Positions 7,433-16,144 are shown, counted from the first letter of the stretch. The stretch: 45,730 bases of DNA from Oscillospiraceae bacterium (GCA_017536625.1 JAFXGY010000001.1:1-45730), one strand, 5' to 3'. A program made the numbers and translations. The notes: a model not told the origin generated them from the letters alone.

Positions 7433-8683
7433 TTAATTGTTTGGTTCATTTTCTTCAGAAGTATCGGATTCTTCCGGAACTTCGGACATAACAGAGGAAG
7501 AAGCAACTTCCAAAGCTTTGACAAGCTGGGTATCAAGGGAATAGGTATCAGCTGTGGGAAGGGAAGCGAGGTTCGAAAATTCGGTAGTCACAACATGGTC
7601 AGGAACGATTCCGGTTCCTTCCCAGGAATTGCCGGAATTCGCAAGGATATATTTGCCGGTGGTGAGCTGAACCGCGGAACCGTCGCTGAGTTTGAAAGTT
7701 TCCTGAAGTGAACCAAAGCCGGTGCTCTGAGTTCCGACCGTTTTTGCCTTTCCAAAGTCATAAAGGCTTGCCGCAAAAAATTCGGAAGCGCCCGCGCAGC
7801 CTTCGTTAATGAGAACAACTGCGGGAATTTCGGTTTCACGCGCGTTGGAAGAATAAAGGACTTCCTGATGATCTTCGCTGTATTCAACCATAAGGATATC
7901 GCCGGAACCAACCATTTTATCAACCATTTCCGCAGCGGCGGAAATAAGACCGGTGCTGACGGAACGGACGTCAAAAATGAGCGCGGAAACACCTTCGGAA
8001 ATAAGCTTTTCAACAGCTTTGCTGAACTGATCAGGGGTGCTTTCGGAAAAATCGCTTATGCGGATATAACCAAAGCTGTCGAGCTTTGTGGAAAAAACTG
8101 TGGTTTTGGTAAGAACACGGCGAGTGATCTCCATTTCGGTATCTTCGCTGTCGCGGCGGACTGTAAGAGTAACTTTTGTTCCCGCTTCGCCGGTAAGAAG
8201 AACTTCCGCTTCTGCAAATGTTTCGGAAGAAAGGGAAATATCATCGACTTTTACGATAATGTCGTTTACGAGGATTCCTGCGGAAGAAGCCGTAGAACCT
8301 TCCAGAACTTCGGTTACAAGCATATATCCGTCATTGTTCATGCTTACGGAAACGCCTACGCCTGCAACAGTTTCGGTGGAAGCTTCGAGATATAAGGCAT
8401 ATTCTTCTGCGCTCATATATTTTGCATAGGGGTCTTCGATGCCGCCGAGGTAGCCTTTTGCGACGGAGTCCATAAGAACGTTTTCATCAATGTGTTCGGG
8501 ATGATAGATTCGGACTATATTATCGATTTCGGTGAATTTTGCGTACATATTTTCGCGTTCGGTAATGCTGCTTACCTTATTATTGAAATTGCGCAGAGAG
8601 AAAACCGAAGTTAAAGTAAAGGTTATGGCAATTGCAATAAGAATAAGAGTAAAAGCAGTACCAAGACTGATTTTTTTACCCAT
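7433..8683 (-). CDS. CtpA-like S41 family protein lacking catalytic Ser and Lys (pseudo-protease)
   Basis: 416 residues. It has an N-terminal membrane anchor (about 8-30), then a cap region, a PDZ domain (about 100-180, with AGVGVSV and STASSAGILVNDIIVKVDD) and an S41 core. In C-terminal processing proteases a Ser in GxASASE and a Lys 25 residues later in TxGKGxxQ form the dyad. Here the positions read GCAGASE (Gly298) and TGFGSLQ (Phe323). The 25-residue spacing and the supporting Gln327 are kept, so the alignment is secure and both catalytic residues are gone. The usual RNNPGG-like segment is also degenerate (DVRSVSTG). It is the last gene of the ftsE-ftsX-M23 operon, 18 bp after the peptidase gene. 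A scaffolding or substrate-binding role outside the membrane is inferred. Confidence 0.88.
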   Translation of the reverse strand: MGKKISLGTAFTLILIAIAITFTLTSVFSLRNFNNKVSSITERENMYAKFTEIDNIVRIYHPEHIDENVLMDSVAKGYLGGIEDPYAKYMSAEEYALYLEASTETVAGVGVSVSMNNDGYMLVTEVLEGSTASSAGILVNDIIVKVDDISLSSETFAEAEVLLTGEAGTKVTLTVRRDSEDTEMEITRRVLTKTTVFSTKLDSFGYIRISDFSESTPDQFSKAVEKLISEGVSALIFDVRSVSTGLISAAAEMVDKMVGSGDILMVEYSEDHQEVLYSSNARETEIPAVVLINEGCAGASEFFAASLYDFGKAKTVGTQSTGFGSLQETFKLSDGSAVQLTTGKYILANSGNSWEGTGIVPDHVVTTEFSNLASLPTADTYSLDTQLVKALEVASSSVMSEVPEESDTSEENEPNN

Positions 8684-8701
8684 GTTTTTCTCCTTGGTAA
8701 A

Positions 8702-9946
8702 TTAGGTTATATAAGAAATGGGGTTTACGGCAGTGCCGTCAACACGAACTTCAAAATGAAGATGTGCGCCGGTGCTCCAGCCGGTGTTGCCGACATTTCC
8801 TATCTGTTCGCCCATAACAACAATATCGCCCTTTTGTACGGTGATATTGCTGAGGTGGGCATAAAGAGTCGATATACCGCCGCCATGGTCAACGATTACA
8901 TAAGTTCCGTAACCATAGGCATATCCGTTATAGGGACAGGTTTTTGTGAAAACAACGGTACCGGTGTTGGCTGCAACAACCTTTGCACCGTGAACGCCGC
9001 TGCCGGTAATATCGATTCCGGTATGGAAATCGGTGTTGTTAAAGCGCCATCCGTAATAGCTGGAAATTTTGGAATAACCGGGAACGGGCCACATCATTTC
9101 TCCGCCGACATATTCGGTATCGGAAGAATTGAGAGATCGGTAAATTTCAAGAATTTCTTCCTGAATTTTTTTGGACATTGCGGCATATTCCTCATAGTTT
9201 GCCTCGTATTCCTTCTGCATGGCGTTAAGGTCCTGAATAGAGTTTTTGGCCTCTTTAAGGTCTTTTTCGAGTTCTGCCTGTTCCGCTTCAAGAATGGCTT
9301 TTTCTTCTTCCAAAGCGGCTTTTTCCGCTTCAAGAACGGCTTTTTCTTCATCAAGAGCGTGAAGCTCGTCACGAAGTTCGTTGAGCATCTTCTGGTCGTG
9401 TTCAGCGATTCTTGCAAGATATTCGCTTCTGGTAAGGAATTCAGAAACGCTTCCGGAACCGAGAAGCATCATAAGCGAATTGGCGGTATCGGAATATCCG
9501 CCGGTCATATAAATCGCGCGGACTCTGTCACGGAAAAGCTGAAGATTATTTTCGATATCCTTTTCCTTATTACGGATTTCGATGTTTTTCTGGGTTATAT
9601 AGTTATTAGTGAGGGCGATTTTTTCTTTGCCCACTGCAATAAGCTCTTCGGTGATGCTGATTTTTTCGTCAATGGAATTTGCAAGCTTCTGAGCTTTTTT
9701 CTTTTCATCTTTGGTGCTGTTGATTTTATCCTTATAGGCATTCATCTGCTCCTGAAGCTTTACCTGCTCATCCTGAAGATCAGAAATCTGCTCGCGGTAT
9801 TCTTCGTCAGAAGCATCTTTTCCGGATTCTTTTGCTTCATCGCCTTCGTTTGCAAAAACGATGGGGGAGGAAACAAAAATCATAACGGCACCCATAAAAC
9901 AGCAAAGAACAGAAACAAGAAAGCGTTTTATCTTTTTAATGTTCAT
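8702..9946 (-). CDS. Secreted M23 (LytM-type) peptidoglycan hydrolase with coiled coil, FtsEX partner
   Basis: 414 residues. A signal peptide spans about 1-32 (ends VFA), then a long Glu/Lys-rich coiled coil (about 40-260), then an M23 domain (about 305-414). The layout is that of EnvC/PcsB-like hydrolases gated by FtsEX. Unlike E. coli EnvC, the zinc-site motifs look intact: FHTGIDI (His and Asp), the catalytic His in LYAHLS and the HLHFE pair, so it is probably an active endopeptidase cutting peptide cross-links. The RBS AAAGGAGG precedes ATG 9946 and the gene follows ftsX by 15 bp. The exact bond cut is unknown. Confidence 0.93.
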   Translation of the reverse strand: MNIKKIKRFLVSVLCCFMGAVMIFVSSPIVFANEGDEAKESGKDASDEEYREQISDLQDEQVKLQEQMNAYKDKINSTKDEKKKAQKLANSIDEKISITEELIAVGKEKIALTNNYITQKNIEIRNKEKDIENNLQLFRDRVRAIYMTGGYSDTANSLMMLLGSGSVSEFLTRSEYLARIAEHDQKMLNELRDELHALDEEKAVLEAEKAALEEEKAILEAEQAELEKDLKEAKNSIQDLNAMQKEYEANYEEYAAMSKKIQEEILEIYRSLNSSDTEYVGGEMMWPVPGYSKISSYYGWRFNNTDFHTGIDITGSGVHGAKVVAANTGTVVFTKTCPYNGYAYGYGTYVIVDHGGGISTLYAHLSNITVQKGDIVVMGEQIGNVGNTGWSTGAHLHFEVRVDGTAVNPISYIT

Positions 9947-9961
9947 AAAATGCCTCCTTTA

Positions 9962-10864
9962 TTATACTTTAAGATGTTTGCCGATAAACGCAACACAGCC
10001 GAAAAGTCCGATAAAAGCGCCGCCGCCGATGAATCCGATGAGAAGATACTGAGAAACTTCGGCAAAGGGAACAAGGTCGGAAATTATCTGGCTGAACCAG
10101 GTTGCGTTCTGGGAAGAAACCCATTTTACAAGATAGTCATAAGCAAAATAGATAATTCCATAAGAAATTGCGCCGGAAATAATGCCGAGGCTTATGCCTT
10201 CAACAACGAAAGGAAGGCGGATAAAGCCGTTGGTCGCACCGACATATTTCATTATGTTGACTTCTCTTCTTCTGCTGAAAACGGTGATTTTAATGGTGTT
10301 TCCTATAATCATAAGGGAAACCGCCACAAGAAGACCAATGATTATTGCACCGCCGATATATACCATGCGCTTGATTCCGGTAATGACTTCCGCAACTTCG
10401 GTAAGAGCGGAAACGGAATATACTCCGGGAAGGGCGGTTATATGGGCAACGGTAATTTCAAGGTCAGAAACATCATGGAAGGTGACACGGTAAGAATCCG
10501 GAAGATTGTTGTTGTCGTCATAGGCATCAAAAAGGATTCCATCATCGCCCATGGATTCCATCATGGAAAGAAGAGCGTCATGCTTCGAAATAAATTCGAT
10601 GGTGGCAACTTTTCCGGTGGCAACTATACCGTCACGAACTTCTTCTCTTTCGTCGGAATCAAGGTTATCTTCAAGATAAACAATAGCCTCGCTCTGGTCT
10701 TCAAGCGCATCAACAACGCTTGAAATATTAACGGAAAGAAGAAGAGCCGCACCGATAAGGAGCATACAGGAAGTGAGAACGCCGACGGAAGCTATGGACA
10801 TAAGACGGTTGTTCCAAAGGTTTTTGAAGCCCTGTCCCACAAGATAGAAGAAACTGTTCAGCAT
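9962..10864 (-). CDS. ftsX: Cell-division ABC transporter-like permease FtsX
   Basis: 300 residues in standard FtsX topology. There is one helix near residues 22-46, an extracellular loop of about 120 residues, and three C-terminal helices ending in a hydrophobic tail. The conserved cytosolic turn RRREVNIMKYVGATNGFIRLPFVVEG is present. FtsX does not transport; with FtsE it turns ATP hydrolysis into activation of an extracellular hydrolase, here most likely the adjacent M23 protein. The ATG at 10864 overlaps the ftsE 3' end, with GGAGG inside ftsE, so the two are translationally coupled. Confidence 0.96.
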   Translation of the reverse strand: MLNSFFYLVGQGFKNLWNNRLMSIASVGVLTSCMLLIGAALLLSVNISSVVDALEDQSEAIVYLEDNLDSDEREEVRDGIVATGKVATIEFISKHDALLSMMESMGDDGILFDAYDDNNNLPDSYRVTFHDVSDLEITVAHITALPGVYSVSALTEVAEVITGIKRMVYIGGAIIIGLLVAVSLMIIGNTIKITVFSRRREVNIMKYVGATNGFIRLPFVVEGISLGIISGAISYGIIYFAYDYLVKWVSSQNATWFSQIISDLVPFAEVSQYLLIGFIGGGAFIGLFGCVAFIGKHLKV

Positions 10865-11541
10865 AACTGCGCCTCCAATCCCTCGGTATCTCTTATAACT
10901 TCGCCCTCATCGATAGTGATAACGCGGTGATTGAACTGCTCAACAAGGTCATGCTCATGGGTTACCATTACAATGGTTACGCCGAGCTTATTGATTTCAT
11001 TAAGAAGATCCACGATTTCGTAAGAAAGCTCCGGGTCGATATTTCCGGTGGGTTCATCCGCAATGATAAGTGAAGGGGAATTTACGAGCGCCCTTGCAAG
11101 AGCAACACGCTGCTGTTCGCCGCCGGAAAGTTCTTCGGGTTTGCATTTCATTTTTGAAGAAAGCCCCACAAGATTCAGCATATAAGGAACTTTTCTTTTG
11201 ATTTCCTTATTGCGGACATTGGTGACACGAAGAGCAAACGCGACGTTATCATAAGCGGTCATATTCGGAATAAGGCGGAAATCCTGGAAAACAATGCCGA
11301 TGGAACGGCGGAATTTCGGGATTTTATATCTTGCCATTTTTCCAAGGTTTTTGCCGTTTACCTTAACAACGCCGGAATTTGCGGTTTCTTCCCTCAGCAT
11401 AAGTTTGATAAGGGTGGATTTTCCTGCGCCGGAAGAACCGACGATAAAAACGAATTCTCCGTCGTCAATGCGAAGATCAACGTTGTTCAATGCGACGGTG
11501 CCGTTTGGATATTTTTTGGTAACATTACGAAATTCTATCAA
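10858..11541 (-). CDS. ftsE: Cell-division ATP-binding protein FtsE
   Basis: 227-residue ABC ATPase. Walker A is GSSGAGKST, the Q-loop is VFQDF, the signature is LSGGEQQR, Walker B is LIIADEPTG and the switch His is in VTHEHD. It pairs with FtsX at the division site. The start is TTG 11541, chosen because GAGG lies 7 nt upstream. The gene follows the CdaR-type regulator by 35 bp without a terminator, so the operon reads regulator-ftsE-ftsX-M23-S41. Confidence 0.96.
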   Translation of the reverse strand: MIEFRNVTKKYPNGTVALNNVDLRIDDGEFVFIVGSSGAGKSTLIKLMLREETANSGVVKVNGKNLGKMARYKIPKFRRSIGIVFQDFRLIPNMTAYDNVAFALRVTNVRNKEIKRKVPYMLNLVGLSSKMKCKPEELSGGEQQRVALARALVNSPSLIIADEPTGNIDPELSYEIVDLLNEINKLGVTIVMVTHEHDLVEQFNHRVITIDEGEVIRDTEGLEAQLC

Positions 11542-11576
11542 TGTTATACCTCACTATAAACGGTTTTGATTTTGGA

Positions 11577-12662
11577 TTAGTATTTAACGGGATTTGCGGA
11601 AAGATATTTTTTGACCATAAGAGCAACTTTGAAGATAATTGCATGGTCAAATTCGCGAAGGTCGAGTCCGGTGAGCTTTTTGATTTTTTCAAGACGGTAA
11701 ACAAGGGTGTTTCTGTGAACAAAAAGCTTGCGGCTGGTTTCGGAAACATTGAGGTTGTTTTCAAAGAATTTCTGGATGGTGAAAAGGGTTTCCTGATCGA
11801 GGCTTTCGATGGAACCTTTTTTGAAAACTTCCTTAAGGAACATTTCGCAAAGGGTGGTGGGAAGCTGATAGATAAGTCTTGCGATGCCAAGGTTGTTATA
11901 GCTTACGATGGCTTTGTCGGTATCAAAAACTTTTCCGACTTCAAGAGCAACCTGTGCTTCTTTAAAGCTCTTTGCAAGATCCTTGATTCCGGTAGCGGAT
12001 GTGCCGATACCTACGTTTACTTTGGTGAAAAATTCGCTGCCGAGGGTATCGACAATCGAGCGTGCGAGTTTTTCGAGATCGGCGATTTCGATTCCGGGTT
12101 TGATTTCTTTAACAAGAACAACGTCGGATTCGCTTACGCTGAAAACGAAATCCTTGGATTTATCCGGGAAAAGGTTCTGCACAACGTCGAAAACGGAAAT
12201 ATCGTTCGGAGTGAGAACGCGGATAAAGAGAACGACTCTCGAAACATCGGTGGGGAAGCGAAGTTCCCTTGCTTTGATATAAATATCGCCGGGAAGAATG
12301 TTATCGAGAATTACGTTTTTGATAAAGTTTGCACGGTCATATTTTTCATCGTAATATTGTTTGATTCCGGCAAGGGAAACAGCCATAAGAGAGCAGAACT
12401 GAGATGCAAGCTCATCTGTTCCTGCAACAAAAACCGCATATTCGGGTTTTTCTTCATTGCCGAAAGTTTTATATGTAAAACCGTCGCGGATATGGCATTC
12501 GCTTGTGGAACCGTAATCGGTTACGAGAAAATCGTTTCTTTCGCCGGTGCGGGCGAGATCGCTGCATGCGACAACGGAAGCTCCGTCATCAACAACGCCG
12601 ACAGTACGACCGATACTGTCATGCATCTGGTGTATTATACCCTGAAATAATCTGTTTGACAT
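11577..12662 (-). CDS. CdaR/PucR-type HTH regulator at the head of the ftsEX operon
   Basis: 361 residues from the ATG at 12662, chosen over an ATG 33 nt upstream because AGAGGGG lies just before it. The C-terminal PucR-type helix-turn-helix is clear in LNVSETSRKLFVHRNTLVYR near residues 305-330, followed by the usual YRLEKIKKLTGLDLR segment. The middle has a GGDEF-like fold seen in CdaR regulators, and the N-terminus is probably a ligand-sensing domain. Family members sense small metabolites, but the ligand here cannot be read. Its position as first gene of the division operon implies that it affects wall hydrolysis or simply shares the promoter. Confidence 0.85.
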   Translation of the reverse strand: MSNRLFQGIIHQMHDSIGRTVGVVDDGASVVACSDLARTGERNDFLVTDYGSTSECHIRDGFTYKTFGNEEKPEYAVFVAGTDELASQFCSLMAVSLAGIKQYYDEKYDRANFIKNVILDNILPGDIYIKARELRFPTDVSRVVLFIRVLTPNDISVFDVVQNLFPDKSKDFVFSVSESDVVLVKEIKPGIEIADLEKLARSIVDTLGSEFFTKVNVGIGTSATGIKDLAKSFKEAQVALEVGKVFDTDKAIVSYNNLGIARLIYQLPTTLCEMFLKEVFKKGSIESLDQETLFTIQKFFENNLNVSETSRKLFVHRNTLVYRLEKIKKLTGLDLREFDHAIIFKVALMVKKYLSANPVKY

Positions 12663-12700
12663 CAGTACCCCTCTTTCAATAATAAAAATGTCCATTACAT

Positions 12701-12729
12701 ATTTTAAAGGATAATTTAAAATTTTTCAA
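12701..12729 (-). promoter_or_regulatory. Promoter of the regulator-ftsEX operon
   Basis: Minus strand TTGAAA (12724-12729), 17-bp spacer, TAAAAT (12701-12706), about 40 nt before the regulator start. Confidence 0.75.
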
Positions 12730-12870
12730 TATAAATTAGTAAAAATTTCATAAAAATTCATATTTATTTTTATTACTGTTTACCAGTCGGTATGTATATT
12801 TGCATAAAATCGGTGGAAAACCTTTGTACAAAAAGTATTTTTTGCCAAAAAATTCCTATTCGGCTTAAAT

Positions 12871-12902
12871 AATAAAGCCCGGCAATAAAAAAGCCGGGCT
12901 TT
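12871..12902 (-). terminator. Terminator after the 56-codon gene
   Basis: 10-bp stem (12874-12883 with 12893-12902), core GCCCGGC/GCCGGGC, loop of nine mostly A residues, with a U-rich tail on both strands. It separates the small gene from the regulator-ftsEX promoter. Confidence 0.8.
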
Positions 12903-12926
12903 TGTGCAAAATAAATGATACCGTTA

Positions 12927-13097
12927 TCACCGTTTCATCACATAAGGAGAAACTGTTTTTTCTTCATCGGCATCAAAAATGAATTCGGAATCCTCTTCAA
13001 ATCGAATAAAAGAAAGTCTGTGGGGGCTGAATTCGCCGATATAATCCGAAATTTCCTTTCCGCAGATTTCATCATTTACCTTTTTTATGTATTTCAA
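12927..13097 (-). CDS. 56-residue acidic small protein, TTG start
   Basis: Runs from TTG 13097 to TGA 12927, with GGGAGTG as ribosome binding site about 8 nt upstream. The product is soluble and acidic, with a middle segment SPHRLSFIRFEEDSEF and a C-terminal YVMKR. No family is recognised. A terminator follows directly, and the GNAT gene ends 57 bp upstream on the same strand. A frame on the opposite strand here has no start signal and is not believed. Confidence 0.55.
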   Translation of the reverse strand: MKYIKKVNDEICGKEISDYIGEFSPHRLSFIRFEEDSEFIFDADEEKTVSPYVMKR

Positions 13098-13154
13098 TTA
13101 TATCACTCCCGAATGATTTTTTCATTTTATATTATGAAAAAATCCGGGAACGGT

Positions 13155-13643
13155 TCAAAGATTGTGATAGAAAAGAACTATGTTTGAAAAATGGCCGTCT
13201 TTCATGCGGAATCCGCCGGGAATTGTTCCAAGCCGGATAAAGCCGAGTTTTTCATAAAGATGCAGCGCAGGGTGATTTTCCGCAACAACGGCATTGAATT
13301 GCATGATTCTGAAGCCAAGCTCTGCGGCTTTTTCTAATGAATGTGAAACAAGGCTTTCGCCGATATGCCTGCCGCGGCAATCAAATCTTACGGCGTAGCT
13401 TGCGTTCGCGATATGCCCGCATCTTCCAATGTTGTTCGGATGGAGAATATAAAGACCTACCATTTCGCCGGTATCGGTATCAAAGGCGATGCCGCTGAAA
13501 TTCTGCGCTTCAAAAAATTTTATTGCTTCTTTTTCAGAAAGCGTTTCCAGCTGGGGAAAGGCAACGCCGTCTTCCACAACACGGTTCCAGATAGCCGCAG
13601 CTTCCTTTGCGTCGGTTTTATAAAATTCCCTTATATAAATCAT
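13155..13643 (-). CDS. GNAT family N-acetyltransferase
   Basis: 162 residues from ATG 13643, chosen because GGAGGCGC lies 6 nt upstream; an earlier in-frame ATG lacks such a site. The acetyl-CoA binding motif A is in VRFDCRGRHIGESLVSHSLEKA, and the motif B region holds ENHPALHLYEKLGF. It resembles phosphinothricin/amino-acid type acetyltransferases. Substrate unknown. It is monocistronic or read together with the 56-codon gene. Confidence 0.88.
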   Translation of the reverse strand: MIYIREFYKTDAKEAAAIWNRVVEDGVAFPQLETLSEKEAIKFFEAQNFSGIAFDTDTGEMVGLYILHPNNIGRCGHIANASYAVRFDCRGRHIGESLVSHSLEKAAELGFRIMQFNAVVAENHPALHLYEKLGFIRLGTIPGGFRMKDGHFSNIVLFYHNL

Positions 13644-13705
13644 AATTGCGCCTCCGAAAAGCCTGATATTCATATTGTATCACATAAAAAGAAATCGGTA
13701 TATGT

Positions 13706-13739
13706 TTCGACCGAAAATTCATCAATAAAAATATATAAT
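13706..13739 (+). promoter_or_regulatory. spoIIGA promoter with a Spo0A-box-like element
   Basis: TTCGACC (13706-13712) matches the reverse of the 0A box (TTCGACA) at 6 of 7 positions and lies in a short dyad TTTCG-AC-CGAAA. TATAAT follows 21 bp later (13734-13739). In B. subtilis the spoIIG promoter likewise has 0A boxes and an unusually long -35/-10 spacing. Confidence 0.6.
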
Positions 13740-13761
13740 TTTTCAGGGTGAGGTGATGCTT

Positions 13762-14625
13762 TTGCCTGTTATATATGCGGATATCCTTCTTATTCTTAAT
13801 CTTGCTGTGGATTATCTTGTTCTTTTCGGAACGGCAAGGCTTGGGGGACTTCGCTTCGAAAGGCTGAAAGGATTCTTTTCTGCGGCAATAGGAGCATTTT
13901 ATTCGCTGATAATTTTGTTTCCGTTTACGAACTCGATACTCGTTTTATCAAAACTGGCAGTTTCTGTTTTGATGGTGTTTGTGGCTTTCGGAAAAAGAAA
14001 AACGAATGAAATAATTCGCATTCTGCTAATTTTTTACATATGCAGTTTTATATTTTCCGGATTTATGATGCTTTTAGGCTCTGTATTCAATTCGGATTCG
14101 TTTTTTATTAAAAACGGAATAGTTTATTTTGAATTTTCCGCAATGGAAATCGTGATTTCTGGAACCGCAGCGTTCCTTGTTACGGAAATTTTGAGAAGAC
14201 TTTTTCGGCATGGGGAACCGGAAGGCTGTTCATTTGCGAAGATTTATCATAACGGAAAATGTACCGTGCTCAAATGTTTTACGGATACCGGAAACAGTCT
14301 TTCGGAACCGTTTTCCGGAACGCCGGTTGCCGTTGCAAAAGCAAGCTCCCTTGCAGAAATATTGCCGGAAGAACTTTTTGAAGAACTGAAAACCGGAAAT
14401 CCGAGTACAGGCAGCAATATAAGATTCATTCCGGCAAAAACGGTTTCCGGAACGGTGCTCATGCCTGCTTTCAAACCGGAAAAAGTGGAAATATCCGGGA
14501 AAAATGAGGAATATGAAGCGGAAGAAATTATGATTGCGGTTTCGGAATATGCGGAAGAAAACACTTTGATAATCGGAAAAAACCTTGTTTTAAAAGAAAA
14601 AGGGAAATTTTTTACGGAGGTATAG
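13762..14625 (+). CDS. spoIIGA: Pro-sigma-E processing peptidase SpoIIGA
   Basis: Membrane aspartic protease that cleaves pro-SigE in the mother cell after septation. The N-terminal half has about five membrane helices. The cytosolic C-terminal half holds the catalytic DTGN motif (Asp175) in [12 protein letters not shown]. The start is chosen as TTG 13762 because GAGGTGAT (13750-13757) pairs fully with the 16S end and sits 4 nt before it; this gives [10 protein letters not shown], as in other SpoIIGA proteins. GTG 13753 and ATG 13756 overlap that site and are less likely. sigE follows 5 bp later. 287 residues. Confidence 0.93.
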   Translation: MPVIYADILLILNLAVDYLVLFGTARLGGLRFERLKGFFSAAIGAFYSLIILFPFTNSILVLSKLAVSVLMVFVAFGKRKTNEIIRILLIFYICSFIFSGFMMLLGSVFNSDSFFIKNGIVYFEFSAMEIVISGTAAFLVTEILRRLFRHGEPEGCSFAKIYHNGKCTVLKCFTDTGNSLSEPFSGTPVAVAKASSLAEILPEELFEELKTGNPSTGSNIRFIPAKTVSGTVLMPAFKPEKVEISGKNEEYEAEEIMIAVSEYAEENTLIIGKNLVLKEKGKFFTEV

Positions 14626-14630
14626 ATTTT

Positions 14631-15347
14631 ATGAAATTGATATTCGGAATTGAGAACATAATAAAAAAAGCGATGCTCAAATATCTGAGCAAAGAGTTGT
14701 TTTATATAAATGGCCCGGATAATCTTCCACCTCCGCTTTCAAAAGAAGAAGAGGAAAGGGCTTTTGAACTTCTTGAAAAAGGAATGACCGAGGGCAAAAA
14801 TCTTCTTATTGAGCATAATCTTCGGCTTGTGGTATATATTGCAAGAAAATTTGAATCCACGGGAATCGGAATTGAGGATCTGATTTCAATAGGAACAATC
14901 GGGCTTATCAAAGCGGTCAATACATTCGTTCCGAGCAAAGGAATCAAGCTTGCGACATATGCTTCGAGATGTATCGAAAACGAAATTCTGATGTTTATAC
15001 GGAAAAGTCAGCCACAGAAAAACGAGGTTTCAATCGATGAACCGCTTAATGTGGATTGGGACGGCAACGAACTTTTGCTTTCTGACGTTTTGGGAACAGA
15101 AAATGACTGCGTAAATAAAGGTGTTGAGCAGGAGGCGGAAAAAGCCGTGCTCAACGAAGCGGTGGACCGACTTGGGGAAAGGGAACATAAAATAATGGTG
15201 CTCCGTTTCGGCCTTGAAGGGGAAAAGGAGCACACTCAAAAAGAGGTTGCGGATATTATCGGAATAAGCCAGTCTTATATTTCCAGGCTCGAAAAAAAGA
15301 TTATAGTCAAGCTGAAAAGGGAACTTGAAAAAACGGCAATGTTCTGA
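14631..15347 (+). CDS. sigE: RNA polymerase sporulation sigma factor SigE (pro-form)
   Basis: 238 residues. It directs early mother-cell transcription during sporulation. The N-terminus carries an amphipathic pro-sequence (about residues 1-25), then [17 protein letters not shown], typical of SigE/SigK. Region 2 holds [24 protein letters not shown]-type residues and region 4 the helix-turn-helix [20 protein letters not shown]. The RBS overlaps the end of spoIIGA, so the protease and its substrate are co-expressed. No sigG follows, unlike B. subtilis; the next gene is convergent tspO with no spacing. Confidence 0.97.
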   Translation: MKLIFGIENIIKKAMLKYLSKELFYINGPDNLPPPLSKEEEERAFELLEKGMTEGKNLLIEHNLRLVVYIARKFESTGIGIEDLISIGTIGLIKAVNTFVPSKGIKLATYASRCIENEILMFIRKSQPQKNEVSIDEPLNVDWDGNELLLSDVLGTENDCVNKGVEQEAEKAVLNEAVDRLGEREHKIMVLRFGLEGEKEHTQKEVADIIGISQSYISRLEKKIIVKLKRELEKTAMF

Positions 15348-15815
15348 TTATCTGTTGAGCATCCATATCATATAGTTTAAATAACCAGCGAAGGCGACCC
15401 ATGCAAAATACGGAACCAAAAGCCAGCCTGCGGTTCTGCTTATTTTGAAAAATTTTACCGCCGTTATGCCAATGAGCACAAGGAGCATTATCAGCCAGAT
15501 AAATGCTGCAAAATATTCACGGAAGTTGAAAAAAATAAGAGTCCAGCATAAATTGAAAACAAGCTGAAAGCCATAAAAAATCAAAGCAGAATCGATTTTT
15601 CTTCCGTTTGAGCACCATATAATTGCAGCAGCAATTCCCATGAGCACGAAGAGTATCGACCAGACTATCGGAAAAAGTTCCGGCGGCGGAGAAAGAGCAG
15701 GTCGGTTTATCGCCGAATAAATGGGCATACTTTCTTTTGTAAGATATGCGGAAAGTCCGCCAATGCCAAGAGAAATGAGCACCGATATGATATAAGGCGA
15801 ATATTTTTTTAGCAT
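15348..15815 (-). CDS. tspO: TspO/MBR family membrane protein
   Basis: 155 residues from ATG 15815 (GGAGGTG site; an upstream GTG frame is ignored). There are five predicted helices, matching the tryptophan-rich sensory protein fold. Conserved family residues are seen in the NRPALSPPPELFPIVWSILF and WLLVPYFAWVAFAGYLNY segments. TspO proteins bind tetrapyrroles and affect stress responses in bacteria; the role here is unknown. It converges on sigE, the two stop codons abutting with no terminator between them. Confidence 0.93.
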   Translation of the reverse strand: MLKKYSPYIISVLISLGIGGLSAYLTKESMPIYSAINRPALSPPPELFPIVWSILFVLMGIAAAIIWCSNGRKIDSALIFYGFQLVFNLCWTLIFFNFREYFAAFIWLIMLLVLIGITAVKFFKISRTAGWLLVPYFAWVAFAGYLNYMIWMLNR

Positions 15816-15884
15816 AAAAAACACCTCCGGTGTGATTATACGGAAATAAAAATATTTTTATACGGTAAACCGAAAGGAAAAGAA

Positions 15885-16034
15885 ATGAAAAAACAAAAAA
15901 AGAAGAATAAAAATAAAATTATAATTCCGCTTTATGAAACAAATCCAATTGTGAATGCGGAAAAGGGGAACGAAAAAACGCTGGAAGATGCAATTGAAAT
16001 GGCAAAAAAATGGGTTGAGGAAAATAAACTTTGA
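15885..16034 (+). CDS. 49-residue Lys-rich small protein, possibly a spore-surface protein
   Basis: ATG 15885 to TGA 16032-16034, with AGGAAA upstream and a terminator 12 nt downstream. The N-terminus is strongly basic (MKKQKKKNKNK), then PLYETNPIVNAEKGN, and an amphipathic C-terminus AIEMAKKWVEENKL. The AKKWVEEN ending recalls the short clostridial DUF3787-type spore-surface proteins, which end in AKEWVDxN; this is a resemblance, not a firm assignment. Proximity to spoIIGA-sigE makes a sporulation role plausible. Confidence 0.55.
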   Translation: MKKQKKKNKNKIIIPLYETNPIVNAEKGNEKTLEDAIEMAKKWVEENKL

Positions 16035-16045
16035 AACTGAAAGAG

Positions 16046-16080
16046 CCCTGCTTTGAACAAAAAAGCAGGGTAATTGTTTT
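16046..16080 (+). terminator. Terminator of the 49-codon gene
   Basis: 9-bp stem CCCTGCTTT/AAAGCAGGG (16046-16054 with 16062-16070), 7-nt loop, then TAATTGTTTT. Confidence 0.75.
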
Positions 16081-16114
16081 AATAAATATATTTTTAAAAA
16101 TTTTTTTAAAAAAG

Positions 16115-16144
16115 CTGTCGATTATGCGGATTTTGTGCTATAAT
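16115..16144 (+). promoter_or_regulatory. Promoter of the transketolase operon
   Basis: A perfect TATAAT (16139-16144) with extended TGC sits 42 nt before the first start; the -35 is weak (CTGTCG, 18 bp upstream). A 6/7 match to a Spo0A box (TGTCGAT, 16116-16122) overlaps the -35. Confidence 0.6.

Noticed and set aside
8756-10723. 655-codon plus-strand open frame
   Set aside because: Antisense shadow of the M23 and ftsX genes, which have clear motifs and spacing; no RBS or recognisable domain in this frame.
12915-13187. 90-codon plus-strand frame
   Set aside because: No Shine-Dalgarno; the opposite strand has a 56-codon gene with RBS and terminator in the same interval.
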